Shown here piece after piece: positions 18,019 through 27,809 of a stretch of 64,000 nucleotides of DNA. This DNA is from Nocardiopsis sp. FR4. Lineage in GTDB: Bacteria > Actinomycetota > Actinomycetes > Streptosporangiales > Streptosporangiaceae. The translations under genes were made by a program, and so were the position numbers. The notes under the pieces were generated by a model that made no database searches, was not told the origin of the DNA, and worked only from the letters and a program-made list of their open reading frames with translations. The stretch's first letter is position 1, and every line of letters starts with the position of its first letter. The DNA is taken from NCBI RefSeq assembly GCF_009830945.1, contig NZ_VWVV01000004.1, positions 62,001-126,000 of the forward strand, given 5' to 3'.

Positions 18019-21000
18019 CTACAGCTCCCGGTACCGCCAGCAGAGGGCCAGGAGCGGTTCGACCCGGTAGGTGTCGTCCTCGGTCCGGTCGAACACGTCC
18101 AGGGCCTCCAGGCACGCCACCGCCGTGTCGGGGTCGGGGTGGGCCTCCCGGAGGTCGACCGCCTCGACCAGGTCACCGCGGGTGGCCGGGCCGTCGACCA
18201 GCTCGACCACGGCGTCGAAGGCGGCGGCCAGGGGGCGGTGCGCGGTCAGTCCGACCTGATCGACCAGGGCGGCCGCCCGCCCGGGCTGGGCCAGTTCCTT
18301 GGCCAACCGCTCCAGGGCCCGCTTCTCCTGGTACTGCCGGGCCAGCTCCTGGGCCCGGTCCACCAGGACCGGCCACCCACCGGTGGTCTCCAGCAGACGC
18401 TCCTGGCGCTCGGCGGTGGTGAACAGTTCGGTGTCGCGGGACCAGATCTGCAAGGACAGACGGTCGTGGCGACGCAACCGCACCAGCCCCAGCCCGTCAC
18501 GTTCGGGCGCGGCCAGCAGCATCTCCCAGAAGTCCATCTGGGTCGGGTCCGACACCAGGACCACCGAGCGGGTCACCCCTCGCCTGAGCGGGGTCCGGTC
18601 CAGGGCGGCCTCCAGGCTGGCCAGGCAGGTGTCGGTACGGGAGGTGACGCGGGCCAGGTCGGACAGGACGATGCGCCGCTGCCCTCTGTGCCCCTGTCCC
18701 AGGGCCTCCTCGTACCGGCGCCGGTCCTGGGGCTCCTGGAGGTCGAAGCGGCCTCCGAAATCGTCGCGGACCGAACGGATCGTCTCGGTGACGTCGGCGA
18801 TACCCGTAGCAGTCGACCCCAGTACCAGGCGGACCTGGTTGGTGTGGTCTCCGAGCAGGTCGTCGACCTGGGAGGCGGTGAGCGGTGCCCTCCGCCCGTC
18901 CTCCAGGGGACGGCGCACGGCCAACGCGATGGACTCCGCCGGTACCGCCTCGGATTCAGCGCCCAACAGTGTGATCGTCACCGAATCGTTGGTGCCCATC
19001 ATCCGCAGTGCGTTGGCCGAGCGCAGTCGCCAGCCTCGCAGGTCCCGGTTGTCGGCGAGCAGACCGAGTCCCACCATCTCCTTCAGGTAGGTGCGGAAGG
19101 CCTCCGAGTCGAGCTTCTCGAAGCCCTGGGGCCAGTAGGTCAGGCACTCCTCGCGCAGGTCCATCTCCCTCAGGCGCACGTCGAGTCCTCGCTCATAGGC
19201 ATGGTGGGCGAGCACACAGGCGATGATGTTGTAGCGCGCGTCCAGGTGGAGGGTGTCGCGGAAGGTCTCGATGATGTCGTCCCGCAGCTCCGGGTCGGCC
19301 TCCACCGCTTCCACATCGCCCAGGGTGACGGTGTAGGGCGGTTCGCTCCCCCCGATACCGGACCTGCGCATGTCGTGCATGTGCCGGACCAGCCGGTCGC
19401 AGAACATCTGCAACAAGAAGGGCTGGTAGGAGCAGTGGCCCAGGATGCGGTGGATGAGTTCCTCGCTCCCGAAGCGGAATCCGAGTGCTCCCATGGGCTT
19501 GGTGACCAGGTCGTAGGCGTGGCGGGGCCGCAGGTGCCCGATGAGGGTCGGTCGCTGGGACAGGTGCTTGAAGGAGTTGTTGGGGACCTTCGAGTACCGC
19601 TGTACCGAGTGCAGACCGGCGAAGACGACCTTGGCCCGCTCCTCGGCACCCGAGAGCAGTCCCAGCCCCTTGAGCCGGTTGGTCTCCGTGAAGGTGGGGG
19701 CGTCGGCCTCGAAGAACCCGTCGGACTCGTCGAGCATGACGAGGAGCCTGCGGCGGGAGTCCGCGGTGAGCCAGGAGAGCACACCCGAGCGCACCTGGTC
19801 ATAGGCCTTGCCGGTGTCCCTGCGTCCTGGCTGGGGCACCACACCCTCTTTGCGGAGCTCGGGCAGCAGCCTGTCCCATACCGCATCCGCCCCCTGGGCG
19901 CCCTGGCCGATGGCGACGGTGCTCAGTTCGATGTGCACGGCCACGCGTTCGGGCTCACGTTCGAAGGCGGTCTTGGCCGAGCTCAGCAGCGCCGACTTGC
20001 CCAGGCCTCGTCCGCCGAAGACCAACTGGGTACCGCCCAGGTCGATGACGTCCCGACGTTCGCGGTCGCGCCCGTAGAACATCTCCGGCGGTACCGAAGA
20101 GCGCTTCTTGGACGCGTAGGGCTGTACCGCGGAGAAGGGCAGCAGGACCGCCAGGGCCGCGTCGACCTGGCGGTTGCCGTGGGCGGCGAGGTAGGCCAGG
20201 GCCGCGTCGTCAACGACGACCACCGGGGTGTCGATGTGGACCGCCTCCGCAGCGAACCTACGCCGGACCGCGGCGGACATCGTGCCCATGTAGGCGACCA
20301 GCAAGGGATCACCGGAGGTGTCCTTGTCCACCCAGCTGCGCAGCAGTTCGGCGCGGGGCTGGCTCCAGCACACCATCACCCGTAGCCGCCCGTGGAGCTT
20401 GCTGCCGAACTGGGGGACCGTGGGCCGCCCGTTCCAGGTCACCCTGGAGAACTCGAAGGAGCCGCGGTCGAGCCCTTTGGCCGCCCTCAGCGGAATGGGG
20501 TTGACCGCGGCCGGGATGTCGTAGCCGAGCAGGCGCAGTGCCTGTACCAGGAACGGGCGGAGGCTGCGGGGGCCGAGCTGGTTGCGCTGTCGGGTGTCCC
20601 GGGCCTCCCTCCACGCGGCCAGGGCATCGGCGACCAGGTCGCGGGCGTCGGTGGACAGCCCTCCGAAGTCCAGTCCGGAGCCGTCCCTCAGGGTGAGCAC
20701 GCCCCCGAGCCGGGCCGTCTCCACCAGCTTCGCGGTGATCCCCTCGGGAAGGCCCTCGGGGACGCGGGGGAAGAAGTCGGGCAGTCCGTGTTCGCCGGAG
20801 GACTCGGGAACGGGCTCGCCGATCTCGCTGAAGTAGATGCGCTCCTCAGCGGTCAGCAGCTGGCCGTCCTCGATGAGGGAGCGGATGCTCGCCTCGTTGA
20901 CGTCGGGCCGGTCCGAGCGCTCCACCAGAGCGTCGAGGCGTGCGGTGAGCCGGGACGCCGCATCGCGGCGGTACGCGGGCAGGATCCGCTCGGCCTCCTC

Positions 21001-24000
21001 GATCCGGGCTCGGACCGGAGCCAGGTCCGGGGACCCCAGTATGGAACCGACTTCGAGGAGCTCGGTGAGCTGGCCGTCCTGCTCCTCGCTGACCTCCTGT
21101 TGCAGACTGGCCCGGTTGAGCTCCATGAGCAGCTCGTCCCGCGCCCGGGTGAGCCCGTCGCGGCTGTGCTGTTCGGCGGTGTCGACGCGGGCGCGCGCGT
21201 TCTCGGGCAGGGGGCCGCCGCTCGGCGTCAGCCCACCGGTCTCCTCCAGGTCGACCAGGTACCGGGCGGTGGGGTAGCGCTCGGCTCGGACCTGAAGGTC
21301 GAACGCCTCGGGCCAGTCGAGGCCGGCGGCTTCGGCGATGTCCGAGGAAGTGGCCCCCTCCGGCGCGCTCACCCGGCCGGTGAACGGGTCGACGGTGGCG
21401 TGGGCGACCTTGAGGAGTTCGACGGTAAGGACGTGGTCGGGCAGGAGTTCGCCCTGGCCGGTCGGCACGCCCTCCTCGACGAGGTCGGTGATGTTCTGGA
21501 GCACCTCGGCGGCCGCGACGCGGGCGGCCCCCACCAGGGTCGTGCGGGCGGCGCGGGCGGTCAGAGCCGCGTGGGCCTGCGGCACGTGCCGGAGGACGGT
21601 CCGGCGCATCTCCACGAGGTCGTCGACGGCCCATGCACGGCTGCGGTCGTCACCGCGTTCCAGGGCGGACACCGAGTCGAGCCAGTCCGAGACCACGGCC
21701 AGGGCGGACTCGACGAGCGAGACGAGGTTGTTGCGTGCGGCACCTTGCAGGGCCCGGCTGGAGGAGCCGCGCAGGGTGGCATCGGCCCGGTCGATCTCCT
21801 TGTTGAGGTTCTCCCTGCGGGCGAGGACGACCAGGCGTTCGGCGACCTCGGCGCGGCGGGAGCGGTCGTCGTTGGCGGCGGCGCTGAGAAGGGAGCCCAC
21901 CGGGCCCTGTTCGGAGAACCAGATCTGGGCCAGCTTGGTGGCCCTGCGGAACCTGAGGTTGCGCGGGGCGCGCAGCCGTTCCCCGGCCTCCTGCCGGGCG
22001 CGGTCGAGCCGCTTCTCCAACTGTGCGGTGTCGGCGAGGGTGGTGCCCAACGGGTTGTCGGCCAGCAGTCCCTGGAGGGCGCGCTGTCCCACTGCCTGTG
22101 CGACGGCGGACAGGTGCGGCTCCAGGTGGGGGGCCGCGTTGTCCAGGAGCGCTCCGGCGGTGGACTCACCGGTGACCAGGGCGGCCCTGACCAGGGCCGG
22201 GACAGTGAGGAGCAGGGTGGGGGTGTCACTGGTGAGCTTGTCCGGGTCCACGGCGGTGAGTTCGTCGCGCAGTCGCGCCGCGCAGGGTCCCGTGCCGCTG
22301 CGCAGTGCGTCGGCGAGGGCGGCGATGCGCAGGGCGGCCACCTGGTGGACGGGGTGTCCGGAGGTGTCGGCGAGGGTCGCGGCGAGCGCGAAGCGGCGCT
22401 CGGCGACGAGTCGCGCGAGGATCGGCTCCGTCTCGCCGCCTTCCGGCCCGGGAGCCTCCGGAGCGGGCGTCTCCGGGGTGGAAGGGATCGCCTCCGGTGC
22501 CGCGGGTGCCTCGGGCGTCTCGGCGGGTTCCGCCGCGGGAACCACAGCCGGAACAGCCTCCTCCTCGGCGCGGAGGCCCGGGGAGGCACCGGGACCGTTC
22601 GCCGCGGCCGGTTCCGGGGGCGCCGGTTCGACGGCCGCGGGCTTGGCCTCGGCACCGTCATCGGTGTGCTTCGAGGAGTTCTGGTCGGGCCGCCCCTGTG
22701 CTCGGTCCCGCGTGGTCGGCCTGAGGATGACCGCCATGGGCAGGCTCGCGAGCTCGGGGGGAAGCCCCGTCAGCACCGTGCTCTGGAGCGTGGACAGTCT
22801 GGCCGGGTCCCGCCCCTGCTCGGTGGTGGACAGCTCGACCAGGTCGCTGAGGGCGAGCAGGGCCTGCCGTAGCGACGCCCCCTCCTCCGCACCGGTGCCC
22901 TCCCCCACCAGACCGTGCAGAGCGCTGATCTGCTCCGCCGGGATGTTGGGGAGGTCCGTGAGGCCGAGCAGTGCTCGGATGCGGGCGTTGGCGTCCTCCC
23001 GTTCCGCCCGCCGCGCCAGAGCGCCGTCGAGGTCCCGGAGCCGGATCCCGTCCGGCTCCGCCGCTACGGCCAGGCGGTCGGCGAGGCGTTCGAAGGCCGT
23101 GTCGTAGGCGCTGAGGACGGTGAGCGCGGCTCCGGGCACCCTGCGTCCCTCGGCCAGGGCCTCGCCCAGAGCCGTCAGCGCCTCCTGTGCCTCCCTGTGG
23201 AGGCGTTCCAGGTCGGCGCGTTCACCGCGCAGGATGTCCATGGCGTGTTCCGTGTCCCCGGAGGGCTCCTCGGACGCGGGGCCCGGGGGCGCGGGCTCCT
23301 CCGTGGGGGTGCTCATGGGCGGGGAGGCCTCCGTTTCGGCGGCACGCGGGCCGGGGGGTTCCTGGGTGGTGGCGGGAGAGCGGTGCACGCGGTGGACGAA
23401 GTCGGGGGTGGCGTCGACGACCTCCTGTGCGGCACCGCACAGTTCGTCCAACGCCCCGGCTCCGATATCGGTACCGGGCCACCAGGGCTGGTCGGCGGCC
23501 CACAGGAGCACCCGGGCCCCCTCGGCGCTGGCGGCCACCGAACTCCACAGGGCTCTCGCCACCAGGTCCGGTGACCACTGCGGCCCGGGAGCGGGGATGT
23601 CCGGATACGCGAGTGCCCAGAGGATGGCGTGTCGCACCGGTGGGGCGAGAACGTCGACGAAGTGGCCCGCGTCGCCGGCCGAAGCGGTGGCGAACCGCTG
23701 CCCGACGTCGCGGCACAGCGACCGGGAGACGGCACGCGGGGCCAGTCTCAGCCCGAGGTAGTGGAGGGCGTGCTTGCGCACGTGCGTCGGGGCCGGAGCG
23801 AGCAGGTCCGCCACGTCCTGCTCGCTCAGGCTGGCGGGCGCGTCGAACCGGGAGGCGGGGAGGGCGCTGAGGGCACCCGCGAGCCGGAGCAGCGCGGGTT
23901 CGGCCTCCTCGGGAGCCGTGTACCCCTGCTCGTGGCGTATCGGGCGGTAGGCGGTGTCCGGTACACAGTGCACGCAGGGGGGATGGTGCTTCTTCGGCAA
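18019..24000 (-). CDS. Giant P-loop ATPase of unknown family
   Basis: About 1993 aa. Architecture: an N-terminal helical part (1-260) with a CVHC pair near residues 9-12; a helical region to 435; an Ala/Pro/Glu-rich linker (about 440-525); about 700 residues of mainly helical, coiled-coil-prone sequence; then an ATPase module with GRDRERR, Walker A GGRGLGKSA near 1329 and Walker B LLVMLDESD near 1420; and a C-terminal winged-helix-like part. The last 450 residues include TTGGWPVLVDRA, reminiscent of STAND ATPases. The TTG at 24000 has GGAG six bases upstream; the GTG at 23973 is the alternative. It sits behind the 453-aa gene, 49 bases away. I do not recognise the family. The context suggests a defence sensor or effector ATPase. 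Confidence 0.7.
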   Translation of the reverse strand: MPKKHHPPCVHCVPDTAYRPIRHEQGYTAPEEAEPALLRLAGALSALPASRFDAPASLSEQDVADLLAPAPTHVRKHALHYLGLRLAPRAVSRSLCRDVGQRFATASAGDAGHFVDVLAPPVRHAILWALAYPDIPAPGPQWSPDLVARALWSSVAASAEGARVLLWAADQPWWPGTDIGAGALDELCGAAQEVVDATPDFVHRVHRSPATTQEPPGPRAAETEASPPMSTPTEEPAPPGPASEEPSGDTEHAMDILRGERADLERLHREAQEALTALGEALAEGRRVPGAALTVLSAYDTAFERLADRLAVAAEPDGIRLRDLDGALARRAEREDANARIRALLGLTDLPNIPAEQISALHGLVGEGTGAEEGASLRQALLALSDLVELSTTEQGRDPARLSTLQSTVLTGLPPELASLPMAVILRPTTRDRAQGRPDQNSSKHTDDGAEAKPAAVEPAPPEPAAANGPGASPGLRAEEEAVPAVVPAAEPAETPEAPAAPEAIPSTPETPAPEAPGPEGGETEPILARLVAERRFALAATLADTSGHPVHQVAALRIAALADALRSGTGPCAARLRDELTAVDPDKLTSDTPTLLLTVPALVRAALVTGESTAGALLDNAAPHLEPHLSAVAQAVGQRALQGLLADNPLGTTLADTAQLEKRLDRARQEAGERLRAPRNLRFRRATKLAQIWFSEQGPVGSLLSAAANDDRSRRAEVAERLVVLARRENLNKEIDRADATLRGSSSRALQGAARNNLVSLVESALAVVSDWLDSVSALERGDDRSRAWAVDDLVEMRRTVLRHVPQAHAALTARAARTTLVGAARVAAAEVLQNITDLVEEGVPTGQGELLPDHVLTVELLKVAHATVDPFTGRVSAPEGATSSDIAEAAGLDWPEAFDLQVRAERYPTARYLVDLEETGGLTPSGGPLPENARARVDTAEQHSRDGLTRARDELLMELNRASLQQEVSEEQDGQLTELLEVGSILGSPDLAPVRARIEEAERILPAYRRDAASRLTARLDALVERSDRPDVNEASIRSLIEDGQLLTAEERIYFSEIGEPVPESSGEHGLPDFFPRVPEGLPEGITAKLVETARLGGVLTLRDGSGLDFGGLSTDARDLVADALAAWREARDTRQRNQLGPRSLRPFLVQALRLLGYDIPAAVNPIPLRAAKGLDRGSFEFSRVTWNGRPTVPQFGSKLHGRLRVMVCWSQPRAELLRSWVDKDTSGDPLLVAYMGTMSAAVRRRFAAEAVHIDTPVVVVDDAALAYLAAHGNRQVDAALAVLLPFSAVQPYASKKRSSVPPEMFYGRDRERRDVIDLGGTQLVFGGRGLGKSALLSSAKTAFEREPERVAVHIELSTVAIGQGAQGADAVWDRLLPELRKEGVVPQPGRRDTGKAYDQVRSGVLSWLTADSRRRLLVMLDESDGFFEADAPTFTETNRLKGLGLLSGAEERAKVVFAGLHSVQRYSKVPNNSFKHLSQRPTLIGHLRPRHAYDLVTKPMGALGFRFGSEELIHRILGHCSYQPFLLQMFCDRLVRHMHDMRRSGIGGSEPPYTVTLGDVEAVEADPELRDDIIETFRDTLHLDARYNIIACVLAHHAYERGLDVRLREMDLREECLTYWPQGFEKLDSEAFRTYLKEMVGLGLLADNRDLRGWRLRSANALRMMGTNDSVTITLLGAESEAVPAESIALAVRRPLEDGRRAPLTASQVDDLLGDHTNQVRLVLGSTATGIADVTETIRSVRDDFGGRFDLQEPQDRRRYEEALGQGHRGQRRIVLSDLARVTSRTDTCLASLEAALDRTPLRRGVTRSVVLVSDPTQMDFWEMLLAAPERDGLGLVRLRRHDRLSLQIWSRDTELFTTAERQERLLETTGGWPVLVDRAQELARQYQEKRALERLAKELAQPGRAAALVDQVGLTAHRPLAAAFDAVVELVDGPATRGDLVEAVDLREAHPDPDTAVACLEALDVFDRTEDDTYRVEPLLALCWRYREL

Positions 24001-24049
24001 GGAGTGCTCCGCATCGTGTGAATGCCGTGGGGTTCGGGGGGCGCCACCG

Positions 24050-25411
24050 TCACGTGGTGCGCCGAGGTCCTCCTCTGCTTCTGGAGTGGCCGCGTACCAG
24101 GGTGAATCCGGGCGGGAGGTCTCCGGCCGCCCCGAATCTGGACAGCAGGCGGTGGTACTCGGCGCGGGCCGTGTCACTGGCCCGCTGTCCCTCGGGGAGG
24201 CGGCGGAGGAAGGCGGCGACGTCGTACTCCGCGACGTACTCCGCCAGTGGCGGGTCCGGGCGCGGCGGAGGCGTCCGTGCGGGGTCCTCGGACCGGGCGT
24301 GCGGCGGGTTCGGGACCCGGGTCGGTCCCGTGCTCCACAGGCCGCCCTCCTGGCCGGGGTCGGCCAGCCGCACGCGCACCCCGCCGGGCAGTACACCGTC
24401 GCGGCCGTGGTCACCGAGGTGGTCGTCGACCAACGTGTTGGCGTGGACCACGGCGTCGAGGTAACCGGTACCGGTGAGCGCGTGTCCGGTCCCGGACAGC
24501 GAGCGCAGGAAGGGACCGACCTCGGTGTGGCGCTCCCCCACGCGCCCGTCGCGGCCGGGGACGGGTCGGACCACTCTCCGGACCAGGCAGTCCATGTCGG
24601 ACCGGCCGAGCGGCCCGTCGTCCCCGAGCCTCTCGGAGAGCGATCGCGCGGTGAACGCGTACCCGTGCCACGTCCTCAGGTCGCGGGCGACCTCCAGGGC
24701 CCGGGCCACGGTGGTGAGGGCGGCCCGCAGCGCGGCGGCGAACTGCTCCCCTCCCGCGCCGTCGGTGAGCAGCAGGGGCAGGGGGCCGGCCATCATCTGG
24801 GGGCGGCCGGGTCCGAGGAGGTACTCGACGAACCGTTCCCGGTCGTCGCCGTCCGTCGCCGCGGCCCGGGTGTACCGGGCCCGGTGGAGCAGGTGGCCGC
24901 TGGAGTCGATCCAGCGGCCGTGCGCACGCAGCCGGTTCAGTTGGGTGGCGCTGATGACGGTTCCGGGGCTGAAGGCGTCGAAGTCGCACACCAGGCGTTC
25001 GGGGCGCACGAACACGCCCCGCCCGCACGCCTTCCCCGGTCCGCCGGTGCCCTCCCTGTGCACGACCTCGGCGGGCAGCGATGACGATCCCGCCCTCAGA
25101 GTGACCATCGCGCCGACGGGAAGAGCGCCTCCCACCTCCTCGAAGGACACCTCCGGAAAGGAGTCGAAGTCGACGGGGCCTCCGACGTAGCCATTGAAGG
25201 CGAGGTCGTAACCGAAGTAGACGGCGTTGAAGGCCACTGTGGTGTGCACGGTTCCGCGCTGGGCGACCAGCGCGGACAGGTAACGCACGAGTCGATCGGC
25301 ATCGGCGTCCTCCATGCTGTGAACACCCGTGAGCATCCCCGGGCCGAACAGGGGCTCGTCCTCGTAGGGGCGCCACAGTGCGTGGGGGCCTGTCACCGCA
25401 CCGTCCGCCAC
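24050..25411 (-). CDS. Unrecognised protein paired with the giant ATPase
   Basis: A 453-aa protein with no motif I can assign. The N-terminal half is rich in aromatic and acidic residues (AFNAVYFGYDLAFNGYVGG, FDSFPEVSFEEVGG) and looks globular. The middle is helical, and a Pro/Arg-rich linker (about residues 365-395) precedes a final helical domain. The second of two GTG codons (25411) is chosen because GGAGG lies 7 bases upstream. It is the first gene of a two-gene leftward unit with the ATPase, so the two products probably act together. There is no signal peptide or membrane segment. An A+T-rich promoter region lies upstream. Confidence 0.6.
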   Translation of the reverse strand: MADGAVTGPHALWRPYEDEPLFGPGMLTGVHSMEDADADRLVRYLSALVAQRGTVHTTVAFNAVYFGYDLAFNGYVGGPVDFDSFPEVSFEEVGGALPVGAMVTLRAGSSSLPAEVVHREGTGGPGKACGRGVFVRPERLVCDFDAFSPGTVISATQLNRLRAHGRWIDSSGHLLHRARYTRAAATDGDDRERFVEYLLGPGRPQMMAGPLPLLLTDGAGGEQFAAALRAALTTVARALEVARDLRTWHGYAFTARSLSERLGDDGPLGRSDMDCLVRRVVRPVPGRDGRVGERHTEVGPFLRSLSGTGHALTGTGYLDAVVHANTLVDDHLGDHGRDGVLPGGVRVRLADPGQEGGLWSTGPTRVPNPPHARSEDPARTPPPRPDPPLAEYVAEYDVAAFLRRLPEGQRASDTARAEYHRLLSRFGAAGDLPPGFTLVRGHSRSRGGPRRTT

Positions 25412-25446
25412 CACGCCACCTCCACCCAACAAGCACCTTCGTGAGC

Positions 25447-25508
25447 ATAATAGACGCTCAGTCGTGAATAGTATCAACCATGATTTGTGTAGCTATGAGG
25501 TGGTTGAT
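25447..25508 (-). promoter_or_regulatory. A+T-rich promoter region with 8-bp inverted repeat
   Basis: Read on the minus strand, TTGATA (25477-25472) and TATTAT (25452-25447) lie 19 bases apart, just upstream of the 453-aa gene. Overlapping the -35 is the inverted repeat ATCAACCA (25473-25480) / TGGTTGAT (25501-25508), a likely operator. The surrounding 25440-25530 is far richer in A+T than the rest of the window. Confidence 0.4.
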
Positions 25509-25652
25509 CACGTATACACACTCGTGTGAGTTTTCGCCGGGGTGGGCAGGCCGGAAAACCTCCGGGGCGGCTCCTGAGCGCCCTTCGGGCCGACGCGGGT
25601 CCGGCGATGGCCCGAGGGCCCGGACGAGGCGGCCGGAGATCGTGCGAGGAGT

Positions 25653-26275
25653 TCACCCGACCGGCCCGGAGAAGGTCACCGGGCCGTAGGCGATCACGCC
25701 GTCCTCGTCATGGAACTCGATCGTGAACTGCAGGTGCCGGTCCTCCTCCGAAGCCCAGCAGTCCTCCTCCCAGGTACCCGTCTGACCGTCCGCGAGCTGT
25801 TCGGGAGGGTTGATGCTCTCCCCCAGGCGTGGAGCCTCCGCCTCCCTGATCGGGTCCCCCACCGCGCAGCTCCTCATCGCCCCGGCGGTGTACACGGGGG
25901 CTCCGGTGTTGTTGGCCACCTCCACGTTCCACGCCAGGTACGGCAGGGCGCCCTCCTCACCGGTGACGGAGTTGAACCCGTCCTCGGCGACGCGGCGCTC
26001 GATATCGGTCAGGCGCACGGTGAAGCCGTCTCCGGCGTCGTAGACCTCGTCGAGGCCGACGGGAGCCGGCAGGCCGGGTTCCCGGGGTTCCTCGGGGTGT
26101 TCCCCGTAGGCGGGGTACTCCGGGGCCGGTTCCTCAGGCTCGGCTCCGGTGCCCTCTGCGGCCGAGGGGCGGCAGGACCGAGATAGGCACGGTGGCCGAA
26201 CCAACCGGCTCCGAATCCGATGGTCAGCGCCACAACCACGGCGACAGCGGTCGCGGCCCGCCCTGCTCTGGTCAC
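25653..26275 (-). pseudogene. Membrane-anchored Ig-like/DUF4352-type protein, frameshifted
   Basis: The N-terminus is a clear signal-anchor (TRAGRAATAVAVVVALTIGF, residues 2-21). About 38 codons in, the frame is lost, and the matching downstream frame continues with an acidic Pro-rich linker and a beta-rich extracellular domain (about 130 aa, with WNVEVANNTG and a CAV...CW pair) like DUF4352. Adding one C to the CCCC run near 26179-26182 would restore one frame of about 207 codons. The GTG at 26275 has GGAGGA 5 bases upstream. It follows the RAMA-CBS gene by 28 bases and is probably co-transcribed. It is either a sequencing error or a recent inactivation. Confidence 0.55.
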
Positions 26276-26303
26276 GGCTTCCTCCCGGAGACGGGCCGGT
26301 CAC

Positions 26304-27640
26304 TCAGATATCGCTGTAGGAGCGCAGGACCTCAACCATGCTCTTGAGCTGGGTGATGCAGTCCTGGGGCAGCGGGTCCGGGTTGAAGTGCATGACGGTG
26401 TCGCGGATCCTGATGATCGTGCCGAGCTGCTGGATGAAGAGACTGCGGTCCAGCGCCCAACCCAGGTGCTCCCAGTTCTCGGGTGACTGCAGTACGGCCT
26501 TGTAGTCGCCCATGGTGAGGTTGTTGGCGCTCTCCAACCCCTCCCGGCCCTCGTCGGCGCCGCAGAACTTGCGGATCACCTCCATCGAGAAGTTCTCGGC
26601 GACGACTCGGCGCAGCAGGGTGTCGATCACGCCGACGAGGAGGAAGGGCGTGGCGGCCTCGCTGTAGCGCTGGACCACGTCGGAGGCGGTGACGATACCG
26701 CTGAGGCGCCCGTCCTCACCGTTGACCAGGACGTACCCCTTCTCACGGATCTCGGGGAGGACATCGATGAGCTCCTTGTGGAACTCCACGGGATCGCAGG
26801 CTTCCACGGCGTCCCGCAGACCGGCGCCCGGGTTCTGGTTCAGTGCTCGGGCCAGGCTCTTGAGCGTCACCACGCCCCGCAGGACGGAATTCTTCTTGGC
26901 GCTCATGACGGGGAGCTGGGAGTAGTCCCGCAGGAGCATGGCGGTGAGCGCACCGTGGAGGGAGGAGTTCTCGCGCACCGTCACCACCTTCGTGCGGGCC
27001 GAGGGCGGGGCCCCCACGGCGGGACTCATCTGGTCGTGGCCCTCGACGGTGTGGACGAGCTTGGCGCGGTCCTCCATGCCCTGGTCGCGGATGCTGGGCT
27101 TGGCGACCAGACCGTAGTTGGCCAGATCCGAGTGGACGAGTTGGATGAGGTCGTAACTGCGCCGGTCTGTGCCCCACAGCGCGAGCAACTCGCGGACGGT
27201 CAGCTTCATGGGGGCGTGCTGGTCCGCGCGGACGCGTGCCTCGCCCAACTTTCCGTGGTGGCGCAGGTTCAGGGAGAGGTGGCCGTCGCCCTCCTCCTGG
27301 GCGGCGGACCTGTCCGCGTCCTTCTCCAGCAGGGCGCGGCGCAGGTCGTCGAGGCTCCTGCCGTCCTTGGCCCGCCTCCACAGGGACCACCCGTCCAGGG
27401 GCGAGGTCCCCACCACCTCCTGCGCGGGGCCTTGTCGGGATCGGGGAGGGGGCGGGTGTCGGGCAGGATGATCTGGTCGTCGGACGAGACGGTGGCGCGG
27501 AACCTCCGGGCGTCGGGGGCCTCCAGTACGAGTTCGTCGCCGTGTTCCAGCAGTCCCTGACAGACGAGGGCGTGCAGGGTGATGGGCCTACCGCCGTTGA
27601 GATAGGAGCGCCCGGTGCCCTCAGGGCCATGCGTGGACAT
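26304..27640 (-). pseudogene. RAMA domain-CBS pair protein, frameshifted
   Basis: Two frames join into one protein. Residues 1-70, starting at the ATG at 27640 (GGAGGAG upstream), look like a RAMA domain (restriction enzyme/adenine methylase associated: ITLHALVCQGLLEHGDELVL), interrupted near 27425-27432. The other frame continues with the expected GTSPLDGWSLWRRA and GRSLDDLR ending of that domain. Then come a helical part and two CBS motifs (LPVMSAKKNSVLRGVVT near residue 255 and LVNGEDGRLSGIVTASDVV near 310), and a helical C-terminus. One extra C in the run AAGGCCCC would give 445 codons. CBS pairs bind adenine nucleotides, and RAMA domains are linked to modified-DNA systems, so the role may be nucleotide-sensing in defence (inference). 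Confidence 0.6.
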
Positions 27641-27809
27641 TGTTCTCCTCCGCTCGCGCGGCGACGGTCCTGTCTTCAGAGTGGACCCGGCCAAACCTCC
27701 CTGTCAGCACCTTCTCCCCTGTCGTGCCCCAGATTTGGGCGGCGGGCACCCGGCCTTTGCCACTGGGCCGGGATCCAAAACGGGTCGAAAACCTTCTTCG
27801 GGGAAAAAG

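Noticed and set aside
18139..22872. Two long plus-strand frames opposite the giant ATPase
   Set aside because: Repetitive Gly/Gln/Val/Arg translations without motifs; the minus-strand frame carries Walker A and B motifs.
24001..24414. N-terminal extension of the giant ATPase
   Set aside because: It reads in another frame through the partner gene with Arg/Thr/Pro-rich noise; starts at 24000 or 23973 are better.
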